This document shows positions 5,763-13,248 of a DNA stretch of 13,796 nucleotides, one piece after another. The position numbers and the translations under genes are program-made. The stretch comes from Helicobacter sp. (GTDB lineage: Bacteria > Campylobacterota > Campylobacteria > Campylobacterales > Helicobacteraceae): the NCBI RefSeq assembly GCF_022511165.1, contig NZ_JAFLSB010000037.1, positions 1 to 13,796 of the forward strand, read 5' to 3'. Numbering within the stretch: position 1 is the stretch's first letter; each line of letters starts with the position of its first letter. Under the pieces are notes generated by a model. The model was not told the DNA's origin. It did not search any database and saw only the letters and a program-made list of their open reading frames with translations.

Positions 5763-6316
5763 AAAAGATAAACACAAGAGGGCTTGTATTTGAGCATTTT
5801 AGGAATCTAGGTATAAACTCAAAAGAGGAGTTAGAGGAAAAGGTAAGGAGTGCAGGGGCAAACAATGCAAAAATAAGTAATACACTGCATTTAGATGCTA
5901 TAAATGAGGGTGGTTTGCTTGTCTTACTTGGTGGTAATAATGCAGGTAAAAGTAATGTTTTTGAGGGATTGGAGCGTTTTTCTAACAAAAGCTTGAAAGA
6001 GGAGGATAAGCCAGATTTTGATAATTATAAGGGGGCACCAGAGCTTACGCTTACATATTGTATTGCTGATGAGCAAACACTTCAGGCAATAGAGGGGAAA
6101 TCTAAAATAATAAATGAGTGCAAAGATAATTTTACAGGCAAGACTTATGGGATATTTTTTACTGCAGGCAGCCTTGATACTGCTACAAAAAATATGAATC
6201 AAAATGCGGGGGGGGGGCTACTGAAAGTCAATCCTTTACAAAAAATCAATATTGTGAATTTATTGAGCAAAAGTTTAGAGATGATGAAGTATGGGCAGTA
6301 TATGGCGATTATATAG
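5759..6316 (+). CDS. OLD-like ATPase/TOPRIM nuclease, N-terminal part (frame broken at G10)
   Basis: This frame encodes the N-terminal part of an OLD-family ABC-type ATPase. Walker A is GGNNAGKS (58-65) after the LLVLLGG strand, in the RecF/OLD style. The natural product stops being encoded at codon 153: a run of ten G (6208-6217) puts translation into a frame that adds 32 unrelated residues and stops at 6316. The other frame, beginning at 6217 with GCT ACT GAA, is open without a stop through to 8424. One extra G (11) or two fewer (8) would join the parts into an 888- or 887-residue protein. As written, this ORF gives a 185-residue protein with Walker A but no Walker B or nuclease domain. AAGGAG lies nine bases before the ATG, which overlaps the HTH stop. 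Confidence 0.85.
   Translation: MKKINTRGLVFEHFRNLGINSKEELEEKVRSAGANNAKISNTLHLDAINEGGLLVLLGGNNAGKSNVFEGLERFSNKSLKEEDKPDFDNYKGAPELTLTYCIADEQTLQAIEGKSKIINECKDNFTGKTYGIFFTAGSLDTATKNMNQNAGGGLLKVNPLQKINIVNLLSKSLEMMKYGQYMAII
6208..6217 (+). repeat. G10 homopolymer interrupting the OLD-like gene (candidate ON/OFF switch)
   Basis: Ten consecutive G follow GC and precede CTACTG. They encode Ala150-Gly153 of the N-terminal frame. At G10 the downstream ATPase and TOPRIM coding region is out of frame; G8 or G11 restores it. Slipped-strand change at such tracts is the standard contingency mechanism in Helicobacter and Campylobacter. A homopolymer miscall in the assembly would look the same. Confidence 0.85.
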
Positions 6317-6387
6317 AGACTAACACCACCCAAGAAAATGACAAAAAACATACAGAGATTCGGCTTATATTAAAAAAGAATAAATAT

Positions 6388-8424
6388 GTGCTATTGTGTA
6401 GCGCAGATGAGGGTGGCAAGGCATTAAAATGCTTTAGAATCCTTGAAAACAAATCTTTTGATGAGATAAAAGATAGTAATCGCGCTATAAAGCTTAATTG
6501 TAGTTTTAAAGTAGGGGAAAAAGCCCCGAAAGATTGTGATGATGCAAAGCAGTTAAGAGACTTTTTAAAAGAAGCTTTTGAATCCGCACAAGAAAGCACT
6601 TTACAACAAGAAATTCCTCCAAAAACCTTTAAAGCAACATTAAATGATATGGGGGGTCTTTCCACCACCCTACCTAAAAAAGAACAACAAATATCTGGTG
6701 TAGCAGAGGCTAGAGAGCATATGTATGCAATCATTAATAAAATTCAATCAATCACGAGCAGATATAATGAAAAATTATATGAAATCGAGGAGGGAATAGA
6801 AGGGATTTGGGATATGAGGCAGATTTGGGATATAGATATAGGGCTTTTCCAGTATTACTATGAAACACTAGGGCAGATTATACAAGGTATTCCCAACTAC
6901 TCCTTCTCCTCCGGAGAGAACGAAGAGTCCTTCCAATTCGTAGATAAAGAAGAGTTTGTAAAAATGTCCAAAAAGCCATTGGAAAGCTTTGTAAAAACAA
7001 TCATAGTCGATGATGATATGCTAAAAAAGCATTGTGATGTTGCTTTTCCACCTTCTATTACACTCTATAAAGAGCGAAAGATTACAAGCAAAGATTTGAG
7101 TGTGAAGCCTAAAGACATAGCAGAATCTGCATTTTTTCAAACACTCAATACCATTTTAAATCGCAATAAAAGCAAAAAAGAGTGTATAGACATTATAAGC
7201 AGGATAGCAGAGGCTGAAACAAAGTATCATAGAAAGATAGAAGAAGAAATTAATAAACATCTACAAGAAGTCATTAATAAACGTTTTAATGAGCTATACT
7301 GCCTTGAGAAAAAAGTCTATGCGTTTGAAATTCGGCTCGATTCACAAGAAGTGCTTTTAAATATCACAAAAGATAAAGAGATAATTGATTTAGATAAACA
7401 GAGCGTGGGCTTTAGAAAGTTTTTTAATCTCTATTTTAACTTCCTTTATAGCCAAGAGATAAGCAGAGGAGATATTGTGTGTATTGATGAGCCAGAAAAT
7501 AGCCTATCTCTTCCCGCACAAAGAGATTTACGCGATTTTTTACGGGACTTTGGCAGACAAAGCGGGATTTTATTTATCATAGCGACACACTCGCCCTCTA
7601 TGATTGATATTAATCATCTTGATAAGGTACGCATTGTGAAGCCTTGTAGCGAAATATCTAGCGATTTAAAAGGCTCGGCTTTTATCAATAATATCTCGGC
7701 TTTAGGCTATGGGGAAAGTGATGTGCTCAAAGAGATATTTTTGGCATTAGGAGGGCAGATTGACTTTGATAAGAGCAAAGTTATATTTGTCGAGGGTATA
7801 GCAGATTATAATATCCTCACAGCTTATGCAAGAATCTATGCTCAAAACAACAAAGATACAGCAGATTCTAAAGAGCTTATCTTTTTGCCAATAGGCGGGC
7901 TTGGTGCTGATGATAAGGAAAATCAAGGTTCTAAAAGCCAAAAAGACTCTAAGCAAAACACGCCCGAAATGAGCTCAGAGCAGGAGAAAAAAGTGGAGCA
8001 TTTGCTTGAGTTTGCTAAAAAATGCAATATTTTAAATCCTATTTTGCTTGTAGATGATGATAAGGCAGGAAGGGCTATGAAAGAAGGTGTTGAGGCAGAT
8101 TCTAAGTTTAAAGCCCTAAGTGTCCTAACACTCAAAGAAGCTTTTATAGAAGATAACAAAGAATTTAAAAAAGGCTTTGAACATTTAAATAAAGAGAATC
8201 TAGAGATAGAGCAGCTCTTTAGTAGTGAGGACAGAGAAAGATTTGGCTTTGATAGCTATAAAGAAAATAAACAAGTGAGTATTATCTCAAGTAGTTTTAA
8301 AGACGAAATTTTAAAGAAATTAGAGTCCAAAGAAAACAAAATAGGGCTTAATAAGCAGACAAAAAGGAATTTTGATGAGCTTTTCAAATATCTTATTGAC
8401 TTTAAAGAAAGCAATAACGCCTAA
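6388..8424 (+). CDS. OLD-like ATPase/TOPRIM nuclease, C-terminal part (coding from 6217)
   Basis: The real coding region of this frame begins at 6217, immediately after the G tract; the GTG at 6388 is merely the first in-frame start-like codon, and the 57 codons before it read as protein. In joined numbering (add 210) it has an ABC-signature-like segment DKQSVGFRKFF (546-556), Walker B IVCIDEPE (573-580) and switch His611 in IIATHSP. A TOPRIM domain follows: FVEGIADYNIL with Glu679 and Asp683, then ILLVDDDKAGR with Asp766-768, the expected metal-binding acidic residues of OLD nucleases. Between Walker A and Walker B sits a long, charged, partly coiled-coil-like insertion, making about 888 residues against roughly 550-650 for typical OLD/GajA proteins. 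No UvrD-like helicase is adjacent, so this is not a Gabija pair. Probable role: DNA-cleaving, possibly anti-phage. Confidence 0.85.
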   Translation: MLLCSADEGGKALKCFRILENKSFDEIKDSNRAIKLNCSFKVGEKAPKDCDDAKQLRDFLKEAFESAQESTLQQEIPPKTFKATLNDMGGLSTTLPKKEQQISGVAEAREHMYAIINKIQSITSRYNEKLYEIEEGIEGIWDMRQIWDIDIGLFQYYYETLGQIIQGIPNYSFSSGENEESFQFVDKEEFVKMSKKPLESFVKTIIVDDDMLKKHCDVAFPPSITLYKERKITSKDLSVKPKDIAESAFFQTLNTILNRNKSKKECIDIISRIAEAETKYHRKIEEEINKHLQEVINKRFNELYCLEKKVYAFEIRLDSQEVLLNITKDKEIIDLDKQSVGFRKFFNLYFNFLYSQEISRGDIVCIDEPENSLSLPAQRDLRDFLRDFGRQSGILFIIATHSPSMIDINHLDKVRIVKPCSEISSDLKGSAFINNISALGYGESDVLKEIFLALGGQIDFDKSKVIFVEGIADYNILTAYARIYAQNNKDTADSKELIFLPIGGLGADDKENQGSKSQKDSKQNTPEMSSEQEKKVEHLLEFAKKCNILNPILLVDDDKAGRAMKEGVEADSKFKALSVLTLKEAFIEDNKEFKKGFEHLNKENLEIEQLFSSEDRERFGFDSYKENKQVSIISSSFKDEILKKLESKENKIGLNKQTKRNFDELFKYLIDFKESNNA

Positions 8425-9317
8425 TCGCAGAATCTTTTCAAAAGAGGCTTGTAAGATTCTATGCGCCTATCACGCAAAAAAGGCCACATACGGCGCACTT
8501 CCTCGCTTCTTTGCAAATCAATACAGCCATAGAGAATCTCCTCTTTATCCTCACTTGCTTGAGCGATAAGCTCACCTTGTGCGCCAAAGATAAAGCTTGA
8601 GCCCCAAAATCGTATGCCATTGCCCACCCCGCTACTATCAGATTCAAAGCCTACACGATTAATCGCCATTGTGGGCAATCCATTAGCGATACTATGCCCT
8701 CTCTGCACAGCTATCCAAGCTTCTTTTTGACGCATTTTTTCTTGCTTACTATCCTCATCAAACCACCCAATGGCGGTAGGGTAAATAAGCATTTGCGCCC
8801 CTTTAAGCGCCATAATGCGTGCAGCTTCAGGATACCACTGGTCCCAGCAAATAAGCACTCCAAGCTTTCCTACACTTGTTTGTATAGGCTCAAAACCCAT
8901 ATCACCGGGGGTAAAATAAAATTTTTCATAAAATTGTGGGTCGTCTGGAATGTGCATTTTGCGGTATTTTCCAGCTATTTCGCCATTTTTTTCAAACACA
9001 ACTGCAGTATTATGATACAGCCCTGCACTGCGCCGCTCAAAGAGTGAGGTAAGCAAAACAATGTGATGTTTTTTGGCAAGAGAGCTAAAAAAGGCAATAT
9101 CTTTATTAAAATCAGCTGCATAATCAAAAAAGCGTGGATTCTCGCTTTGGCAGAAGTATTCGCGCGTATGTAGCTCCTGCAAACATACAAGTTCTGCTCC
9201 GCTTTTTTTTGCCTGTGCTATCATTTGCGCACTTTTTTCTATCATACTTTCTCTATCGCCTGTATAGGCTTGTTGCAAGAGGGCGACTTTGAGTGTTAGA
9301 GGGGCATTTTTATTCAT
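8421..9317 (-). CDS. aguB: Nitrilase-superfamily amidase, probable N-carbamoylputrescine amidase
   Basis: The enzyme would hydrolyse N-carbamoylputrescine to putrescine, CO2 and ammonia, the last step of the agmatine route to polyamines. The 298-residue length fits. The nitrilase triad is visible: Glu48 (CLQELHT), Lys120 (KYRKMHIPDD) and Cys157 (LICWDQWYPEAAR). The C-terminal MWPFLRDRRIESY is characteristic of AguB among nitrilases, which separates it from beta-ureidopropionase and other branches. The agmatine deiminase partner is not in the window. It is the last gene of the long minus-strand run, three bases after the acidic-protein stop. Its TAG overlaps the TAA of the convergent OLD gene by four bases, with no terminator between, so read-through antisense RNA is possible. 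Confidence 0.92.
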   Translation of the reverse strand: MNKNAPLTLKVALLQQAYTGDRESMIEKSAQMIAQAKKSGAELVCLQELHTREYFCQSENPRFFDYAADFNKDIAFFSSLAKKHHIVLLTSLFERRSAGLYHNTAVVFEKNGEIAGKYRKMHIPDDPQFYEKFYFTPGDMGFEPIQTSVGKLGVLICWDQWYPEAARIMALKGAQMLIYPTAIGWFDEDSKQEKMRQKEAWIAVQRGHSIANGLPTMAINRVGFESDSSGVGNGIRFWGSSFIFGAQGELIAQASEDKEEILYGCIDLQRSEEVRRMWPFLRDRRIESYKPLLKRFCD

Positions 9318-9320
9318 AGC

Positions 9321-9470
9321 TTACTCATCATCATATTCGCTATCAGGACTTTCATAGTCATCATCATCATAGTTACTATATGAATTGCCTTCATCTTCAT
9401 CAAAATATTCAAGATCCATATCATCTTGGCTGTATTCATCATCTTCAAAATTATCATAATCATCGCGCAT
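9321..9470 (-). CDS. Extremely acidic 49-residue protein, function unknown
   Basis: From the ATG at 9470 the product is 49 residues with 17 Asp and 8 Glu against a single Arg, plus many Tyr, Ser and Asn. It contains a run of four Asp and ends SPDSEYDDE. It should be disordered and strongly negative. I do not recognise a family. The frame stays open to 9512, but an AAGGAGG site at 9477-9483 lies six bases before the ATG at 9470 (three before the one at 9473), so the shorter start is chosen; it overlaps the end of the tcdA-like gene by 11 bases. The placement with a strong ribosome-binding site between two conserved genes, and three bases before aguB, argues that it is real. DNA-mimic, metal-binding or chaperone-like roles are conceivable but unsupported. 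Confidence 0.7.
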   Translation of the reverse strand: MRDDYDNFEDDEYSQDDMDLEYFDEDEGNSYSNYDDDDYESPDSEYDDE

Positions 9471-10167
9471 CATATTCCTCCTTAAGTATATTTTGTATAA
9501 CTTCACTTGCAATTGTTAGTCCAAAACTTGCTGTTACTGCACTACAGCTCCCTAGATTCTTGCATTTTGGCACTTCAGGGCTGAATACTGCCTTAAAGGG
9601 TTTTTTGATATGGGCTTTTTTAAGATGAATGCGCAATTTTCGTGCAAATTTGTCGCCATAAGTTTTCCAAATATTATCCACGCGGATATGTAGGGGGCTA
9701 AGTTTTTTAGCAGAGCCTGTGGAGACGATATATCGCCCTAATGGCTTGTTTGAGGCGATTTTGGCAATTTGCACTTTTGTATAAATATCATCAATGGCAT
9801 CAATAATATAATCAAATTCCATCATATCAAATTGAGTGAAAAACTCCGCACTTGCGCGTTCTTGTATGGGGGTAATGCCCTCATAGAGTTTGGCTAAAAC
9901 TGCTACTTTTGGCTCATTAAGATATTCTGCGCCGATTTGGCGATTTTGGTTTGTAACATCAAAGCAATCTTTATCGATGATTGTAATATTTCTTATACCA
10001 CTGCGATAGAGGCAATCTAGCGCAAATCCGCCCACGCCTCCTACGCCAAAAATAAGCACTTTTTGATTTTGTAAATGTTTGAAGGTATCGCCAAAGAGCA
10101 TTCTTGAGCGCGTGTATCTATCACATATTTGACTTTCTGCCTTTGCTGATTGCATTACAAGATTCAC
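9460..10167 (-). CDS. tcdA: ThiF/E1-like enzyme, TcdA family (ct6A tRNA dehydratase)
   Basis: TcdA uses ATP to cyclise threonylcarbamoyladenosine at position 37 of ANN-decoding tRNAs. This 235-residue protein has the family order: an RYTRSRMLFGD start, nucleotide-binding GVGGVG (41-46), DVTNQNRQIGA (70-80), DAIDDIYTKV (123-132), STGSAKKLSPLHIRV (149-163), and a C-terminal GSCSAVTASFGLTIASEVI. It lacks the paired zinc cysteines and ubiquitin-like-partner features of MoeB/ThiF, which favours TcdA. The start is GTG at 10167, overlapping the surE stop as GTGA; an ATG at 10155 is an alternative without a good ribosome-binding site. E. coli TcdA is somewhat longer (268). A MoeB-like label is the main alternative. 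Confidence 0.85.
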   Translation of the reverse strand: MNLVMQSAKAESQICDRYTRSRMLFGDTFKHLQNQKVLIFGVGGVGGFALDCLYRSGIRNITIIDKDCFDVTNQNRQIGAEYLNEPKVAVLAKLYEGITPIQERASAEFFTQFDMMEFDYIIDAIDDIYTKVQIAKIASNKPLGRYIVSTGSAKKLSPLHIRVDNIWKTYGDKFARKLRIHLKKAHIKKPFKAVFSPEVPKCKNLGSCSAVTASFGLTIASEVIQNILKEEYDAR

Positions 10168-10958
10168 TGCTTAATCCAAGCAGAGAGATTTGCGTTATCT
10201 TCATAACTTGTCATATCAAGTTTTATAGGCGTAAGGGAAATGTAATTTTCGTGAATTGCCTTAAAATCCGAGCCATTATCATAGGGTGTATCTTTTCGCT
10301 CCTCCCATTGCAGTGGGTGCAATCCTAGCCAATAGTATTCTCTTCCCCAAGGGTTGCGGTGCAAATGCGCATCATTGGCGTAGATTCTATATCCCATTTG
10401 CGTGATTTTATAGCCCTTGCATTCTTGGGGTTTGATAGGAGGAACATTGATGTTAAGCAGTTTGCGCTCTCCTAATGGAAAGCCTTTGTCAAAAATCATT
10501 TTTACAATATCTACGATACATTTTTGTGCGAGTGAAAAATCAAAATGCTTAGAGCGATTTATATCTTTCATCATTTGTGATATGGCGATAGAAGGCACTC
10601 CTTGAATACACGCTTCCATAGCCCCTGCAATCGTGCCTGAATAGGTAATATCTTCTCCCATATTTGAGCCTAAATTAATGCCAGAAATTACCAAATCAGG
10701 CTTGTAGTCCTCTTTGTAGAGTGTATTAAGCGCAAGATACACACAATCACTTGGTGTGCCATCTTCGAGCTTATAAAAATCATCATCAAGACGCACAAAG
10801 CTAAGCGGACGTGTGAGGGTTAGCCCGTGCCCACAAGCGGATTTTTCGTTCGCAGGGGCAACCACCATAATATGGGCAAGATTCCGCAAAGCATCTTTGA
10901 GTGCGCTTAAGCCACTTGATTCAAAGCCATCATCATTGGTAAGTAAAATCCTTTTCAT
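10164..10958 (-). CDS. surE: 5'/3'-nucleotidase SurE
   Basis: SurE is a metal-dependent phosphatase that dephosphorylates nucleoside monophosphates and may trim short polyphosphate. The 264-residue protein begins MKRILLTNDDG with metal ligands Asp9 and Asp10, followed by Ser40 in KSACGHG and Asn95 in ISGINLGSN, the complete SurE metal set. The segments GTPSDCVYLAL (67-77) and YSGTIAGAMEA (106-116) are also characteristic. AAGGAG lies five bases before the ATG, which overlaps the ispA stop (ATGA). The tcdA-like gene begins within its stop codon. The ispA-surE order is, as I recall, shared with H. pylori. Confidence 0.96.
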   Translation of the reverse strand: MKRILLTNDDGFESSGLSALKDALRNLAHIMVVAPANEKSACGHGLTLTRPLSFVRLDDDFYKLEDGTPSDCVYLALNTLYKEDYKPDLVISGINLGSNMGEDITYSGTIAGAMEACIQGVPSIAISQMMKDINRSKHFDFSLAQKCIVDIVKMIFDKGFPLGERKLLNINVPPIKPQECKGYKITQMGYRIYANDAHLHRNPWGREYYWLGLHPLQWEERKDTPYDNGSDFKAIHENYISLTPIKLDMTSYEDNANLSAWIKQ

Positions 10959-11827
10959 TCAATCTCCTTAAAATAATCTTGTAAAAGCGAGTTTAGATTC
11001 TTGCTTATGGCGTTTTCAAATCGTGCAATTTTGTCTTGAAGTTGTGATTTTTGCACACGAAATTCTGCCTTTGCCCCCTCTAATCCAAGCAGATTCACAT
11101 AACTATTTTTATAGGTATCATTTTGCGTAGTTTTACCTGCTTGTGTCTCATCAAGGCAGGCATCAATAATATCATCACGAAGTTGAAAATATATGCCAAG
11201 TTCTAAACCAAATTCATAAAGCAAGGCGCATAGTTCTTTGGGCGCACAAGCGATAATGCCACCAAATTGTAGTGAGGTAGCAATGAGTTTAGCTGTTTTA
11301 TTGAGATGAATGATTTTGAGTTGTTCTAAGGAGAGTTTAGTATGCTCAAAGGCGCAATCAAGCATTTGCCCTAGCACCATACCACCGATTCCGGCATTGA
11401 GAGAGAGAGCTTGGATAAGCTCTAGGCGCACTTTTGCATCAAGATGTGCAAGAGCTAGGAGAAAAAACGCATAGGTATTTAATCCATCACCCACAAGCAA
11501 AGCAAGTGTTTCATCATATTTGGTATGTAAGGTGGCAGCCCCTCTTCGTAATGGGGCATTATCCATACAGGGCAAATCATCGTGGATAAGGGAATAGGTA
11601 TGAATGCACTCTATGCTTAATGCAGGCAAAAAAGCATTTTTTAAGAGTTGTGGGGCGAGGGCATCAACGATACAAAAAAGCAGGGCAGGGCGAAAGCGTT
11701 TGCCACCATTTTTCATCATCTCCCAAAGTGCATTTTCATAATGTGGGTGAAAGCTTGGAATCTTTGGGGCTTGAGCAATGAGAAAAGATTCAAAATCATT
11801 AAGAATCTCTGTGATATTTTGTCGCAT
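10955..11827 (-). CDS. ispA: Short-chain polyprenyl diphosphate synthase (farnesyl diphosphate synthase type)
   Basis: The enzyme condenses isopentenyl diphosphate with allylic diphosphates to make the farnesyl (possibly geranylgeranyl) precursor of quinones and undecaprenyl carriers. The 290-residue protein shows NGGKRFRPALL (40-50), the first aspartate-rich motif HDDLPCMDNAPLRRG with DDxxxxD at 83-89, GQMLD near 153-157, and the second motif QLRDDIIDA with DDIID at 218-222. The four-residue spacing inside the first motif is of the bacterial IspA type. AGGAG sits 5-6 bases before the ATG and overlaps the stop of the PDZ gene, eight bases upstream. Chain length cannot be fixed from the sequence. 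Confidence 0.94.
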   Translation of the reverse strand: MRQNITEILNDFESFLIAQAPKIPSFHPHYENALWEMMKNGGKRFRPALLFCIVDALAPQLLKNAFLPALSIECIHTYSLIHDDLPCMDNAPLRRGAATLHTKYDETLALLVGDGLNTYAFFLLALAHLDAKVRLELIQALSLNAGIGGMVLGQMLDCAFEHTKLSLEQLKIIHLNKTAKLIATSLQFGGIIACAPKELCALLYEFGLELGIYFQLRDDIIDACLDETQAGKTTQNDTYKNSYVNLLGLEGAKAEFRVQKSQLQDKIARFENAISKNLNSLLQDYFKEIE

Positions 11828-11835
11828 ATACTCTC

Positions 11836-12927
11836 CTAAAGCTTGATAAAAATCTCAAGATTATTCCGCACAATAAGAAGCTGCATCTTATCTCCAAATC
11901 GCTCATCAAATCGCGTTTGAGAGAGAAGGTATTTTAATCGTTCAAATCGTTTGTGTATCGTATCAGTGGCATTTGTGAGAATTGGCTCTTTATTAATCCA
12001 TACGATTTTATCGCCTGCGCGTAGCGGGGAAAATCGCCCTGCAAGAGAGGGATTAATGGATTGGATAATCATATTTTCATCAATATTAATGCCAAATTGC
12101 TCTAAGAATGTCTCTTTAAGTAAGAATCCACCATATCGTTGGCTTACCTTAGCATTTACTTGCAGGGTTTTGTTACCGCGTCTAATAAGCACCTTTGCGC
12201 TTGAACCTTTTTTGAGATTGCTGATAATCCACTCGGCTTCACTGCTATTATTAATTTTTGTGCCATTGATAGAGAGAATCTCATCTTGTGGTTGAAAAGG
12301 AATATCAGTAAAAGGATTCATTATGCTTACAATAGGCTTAGATGAGCTAAATCGAATGCCCAAATCGCCATAATAGGGGGTTTTTTGTGCAAGAAATCTA
12401 TCAATATATTTTTTTTCGATAAATTTTTGATTGCCCACGCCTATGCCATAAATTTGATAGCAAATATTGCCCAAAACGCCATTGGCAGATGTAGATGATG
12501 AGAATTGCGCATAATCAATAAAGCCATTTTGTCGTTTTGTAATCTGCCCTGTATGGACTTTGGCATTTGCGCTAATAAAGGCAAGATTCTTGTCTTTAAG
12601 TGTGCGCGCATCAAGTGCAAGCAAGTCATAGCTTTGCTTTGTGCGTGCCGCAGCGATGAGATAGAGTCCTATGAATGGATCGGCTTTTAGAATCTTCACG
12701 CCACTTGGGGCTGTGGGCGAAAACATAATATGATGTTGTTGTGCGCCATTTTTGAGGCTAATAGCATAGCTTGAGCCTACAGGAGTGCTTGCAGCTTTGA
12801 AATATTTTACACAATGGGAATAGTCATATCCCCATAAAGACGCACTATAAAAGAGTAGAGAAACGAAACATAATGCGTGAAATTTGTAAAAAAAAGTGTG
12901 AATATGATGCGCTAAATTTTTAGGCAT
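11836..12927 (-). CDS. Exported or membrane-anchored protein with PDZ-like domains
   Basis: From the ATG at 12927 the protein has 363 residues. It begins with a short basic/His segment and a hydrophobic stretch (about 17-33), a signal peptide or anchor, so the body is probably periplasmic. Two segments read as PDZ domains: about 205-265 (FQPQDEILSINGTKINNSSE, then AKVLIRRGNKTLQV) and about 285-355 (SLAGRFSPLRAGDKIVWINKEPIL). No protease residues (Ser-His-Asp or HExxH) are seen, so it is more likely an adaptor than an enzyme. Cys39 and Cys156 could pair. The frame is open to a GTG at 12960, but those residues lie inside ybaB and weaken the signal peptide; the chosen start overlaps the ybaB stop by eight bases. 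As I recall, H. pylori has a similar unknown gene after panD-ybaB. Confidence 0.75.
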   Translation of the reverse strand: MPKNLAHHIHTFFYKFHALCFVSLLFYSASLWGYDYSHCVKYFKAASTPVGSSYAISLKNGAQQHHIMFSPTAPSGVKILKADPFIGLYLIAAARTKQSYDLLALDARTLKDKNLAFISANAKVHTGQITKRQNGFIDYAQFSSSTSANGVLGNICYQIYGIGVGNQKFIEKKYIDRFLAQKTPYYGDLGIRFSSSKPIVSIMNPFTDIPFQPQDEILSINGTKINNSSEAEWIISNLKKGSSAKVLIRRGNKTLQVNAKVSQRYGGFLLKETFLEQFGINIDENMIIQSINPSLAGRFSPLRAGDKIVWINKEPILTNATDTIHKRFERLKYLLSQTRFDERFGDKMQLLIVRNNLEIFIKL

Positions 12928-13246
12928 TTGGTTTTCCGCCAAAGATGTTAAACCCCCCACCTAGTCCATTGAGGAGATTTAAAGCGCTTGATTGACGATT
13001 GCTTTCTATATTTTTACACAAATCATTAAATGCACTTATGAGTAGAATCTGCAAGGATTCTTTATCTTCAAGTAGGCTATCATCAATGCTTATATCAATC
13101 ACTTCTCCCGCACCATTAGCACTCACGCTCACAAGCCCACCGCCGCTTTTAGCAGTAAGCGTTGTTTGCTTGTTTTGTTCTTCTAGCTCCTTAATTGAAT
13201 CCTGCATTGAACCGAGCAAAGCTCCAAGTTGGTTTGGGTCAAACAT
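12920..13246 (-). CDS. ybaB: YbaB/EbfC family nucleoid-associated protein
   Basis: YbaB/EbfC proteins are small dimeric DNA-binding proteins of the nucleoid. The 108-residue product has the family pattern: an N-terminal helix with GALLGSMQDSIKELEEQNKQ, then the central strands TAKSGGGLVSVSANGAGEVIDISID, then LLEDKESLQILLISAFNDL, and a flexible Gly/Asn-rich tail. The start is taken at the ATG at 13246, two bases after the panD stop, with GAGGTG upstream; a GTG two codons earlier overlaps the panD stop and is less likely. Unlike in many bacteria it is not beside dnaX or recR here but follows panD, a linkage I recall from H. pylori. Confidence 0.9.
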   Translation of the reverse strand: MFDPNQLGALLGSMQDSIKELEEQNKQTTLTAKSGGGLVSVSANGAGEVIDISIDDSLLEDKESLQILLISAFNDLCKNIESNRQSSALNLLNGLGGGFNIFGGKPNA

Positions 13247-13248
13247 TA

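Noticed and set aside
6388..6390. GTG at 6388 as the true start of a separate nuclease gene
   Set aside because: The same frame is open and protein-like back to 6217 at the G tract, no ribosome-binding site precedes the GTG, and the ATPase would lack Walker A.
6651..6656. G6 run in the OLD-like gene as another phase-variable tract
   Set aside because: Six G is too short for frequent slippage, and the run is in frame with its surroundings.
6309..6734. 141-codon minus-strand open frame inside the OLD-like gene
   Set aside because: It is antisense to continuous ATPase coding sequence, and its Ser/Leu/Phe-rich product looks like a reverse-strand shadow.
5759..8424. Gabija (GajA-GajB) identity for the cassette
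   Set aside because: The OLD-like ATPase fits in part, but no UvrD-like helicase gene is adjacent, the protein is much longer than GajA, and the partner is an HTH protein.
12951..12960. GTG at 12960 as start of the PDZ protein gene
   Set aside because: It would add 11 residues encoded inside ybaB ahead of the signal peptide; the ATG at 12927 gives a normal export signal.
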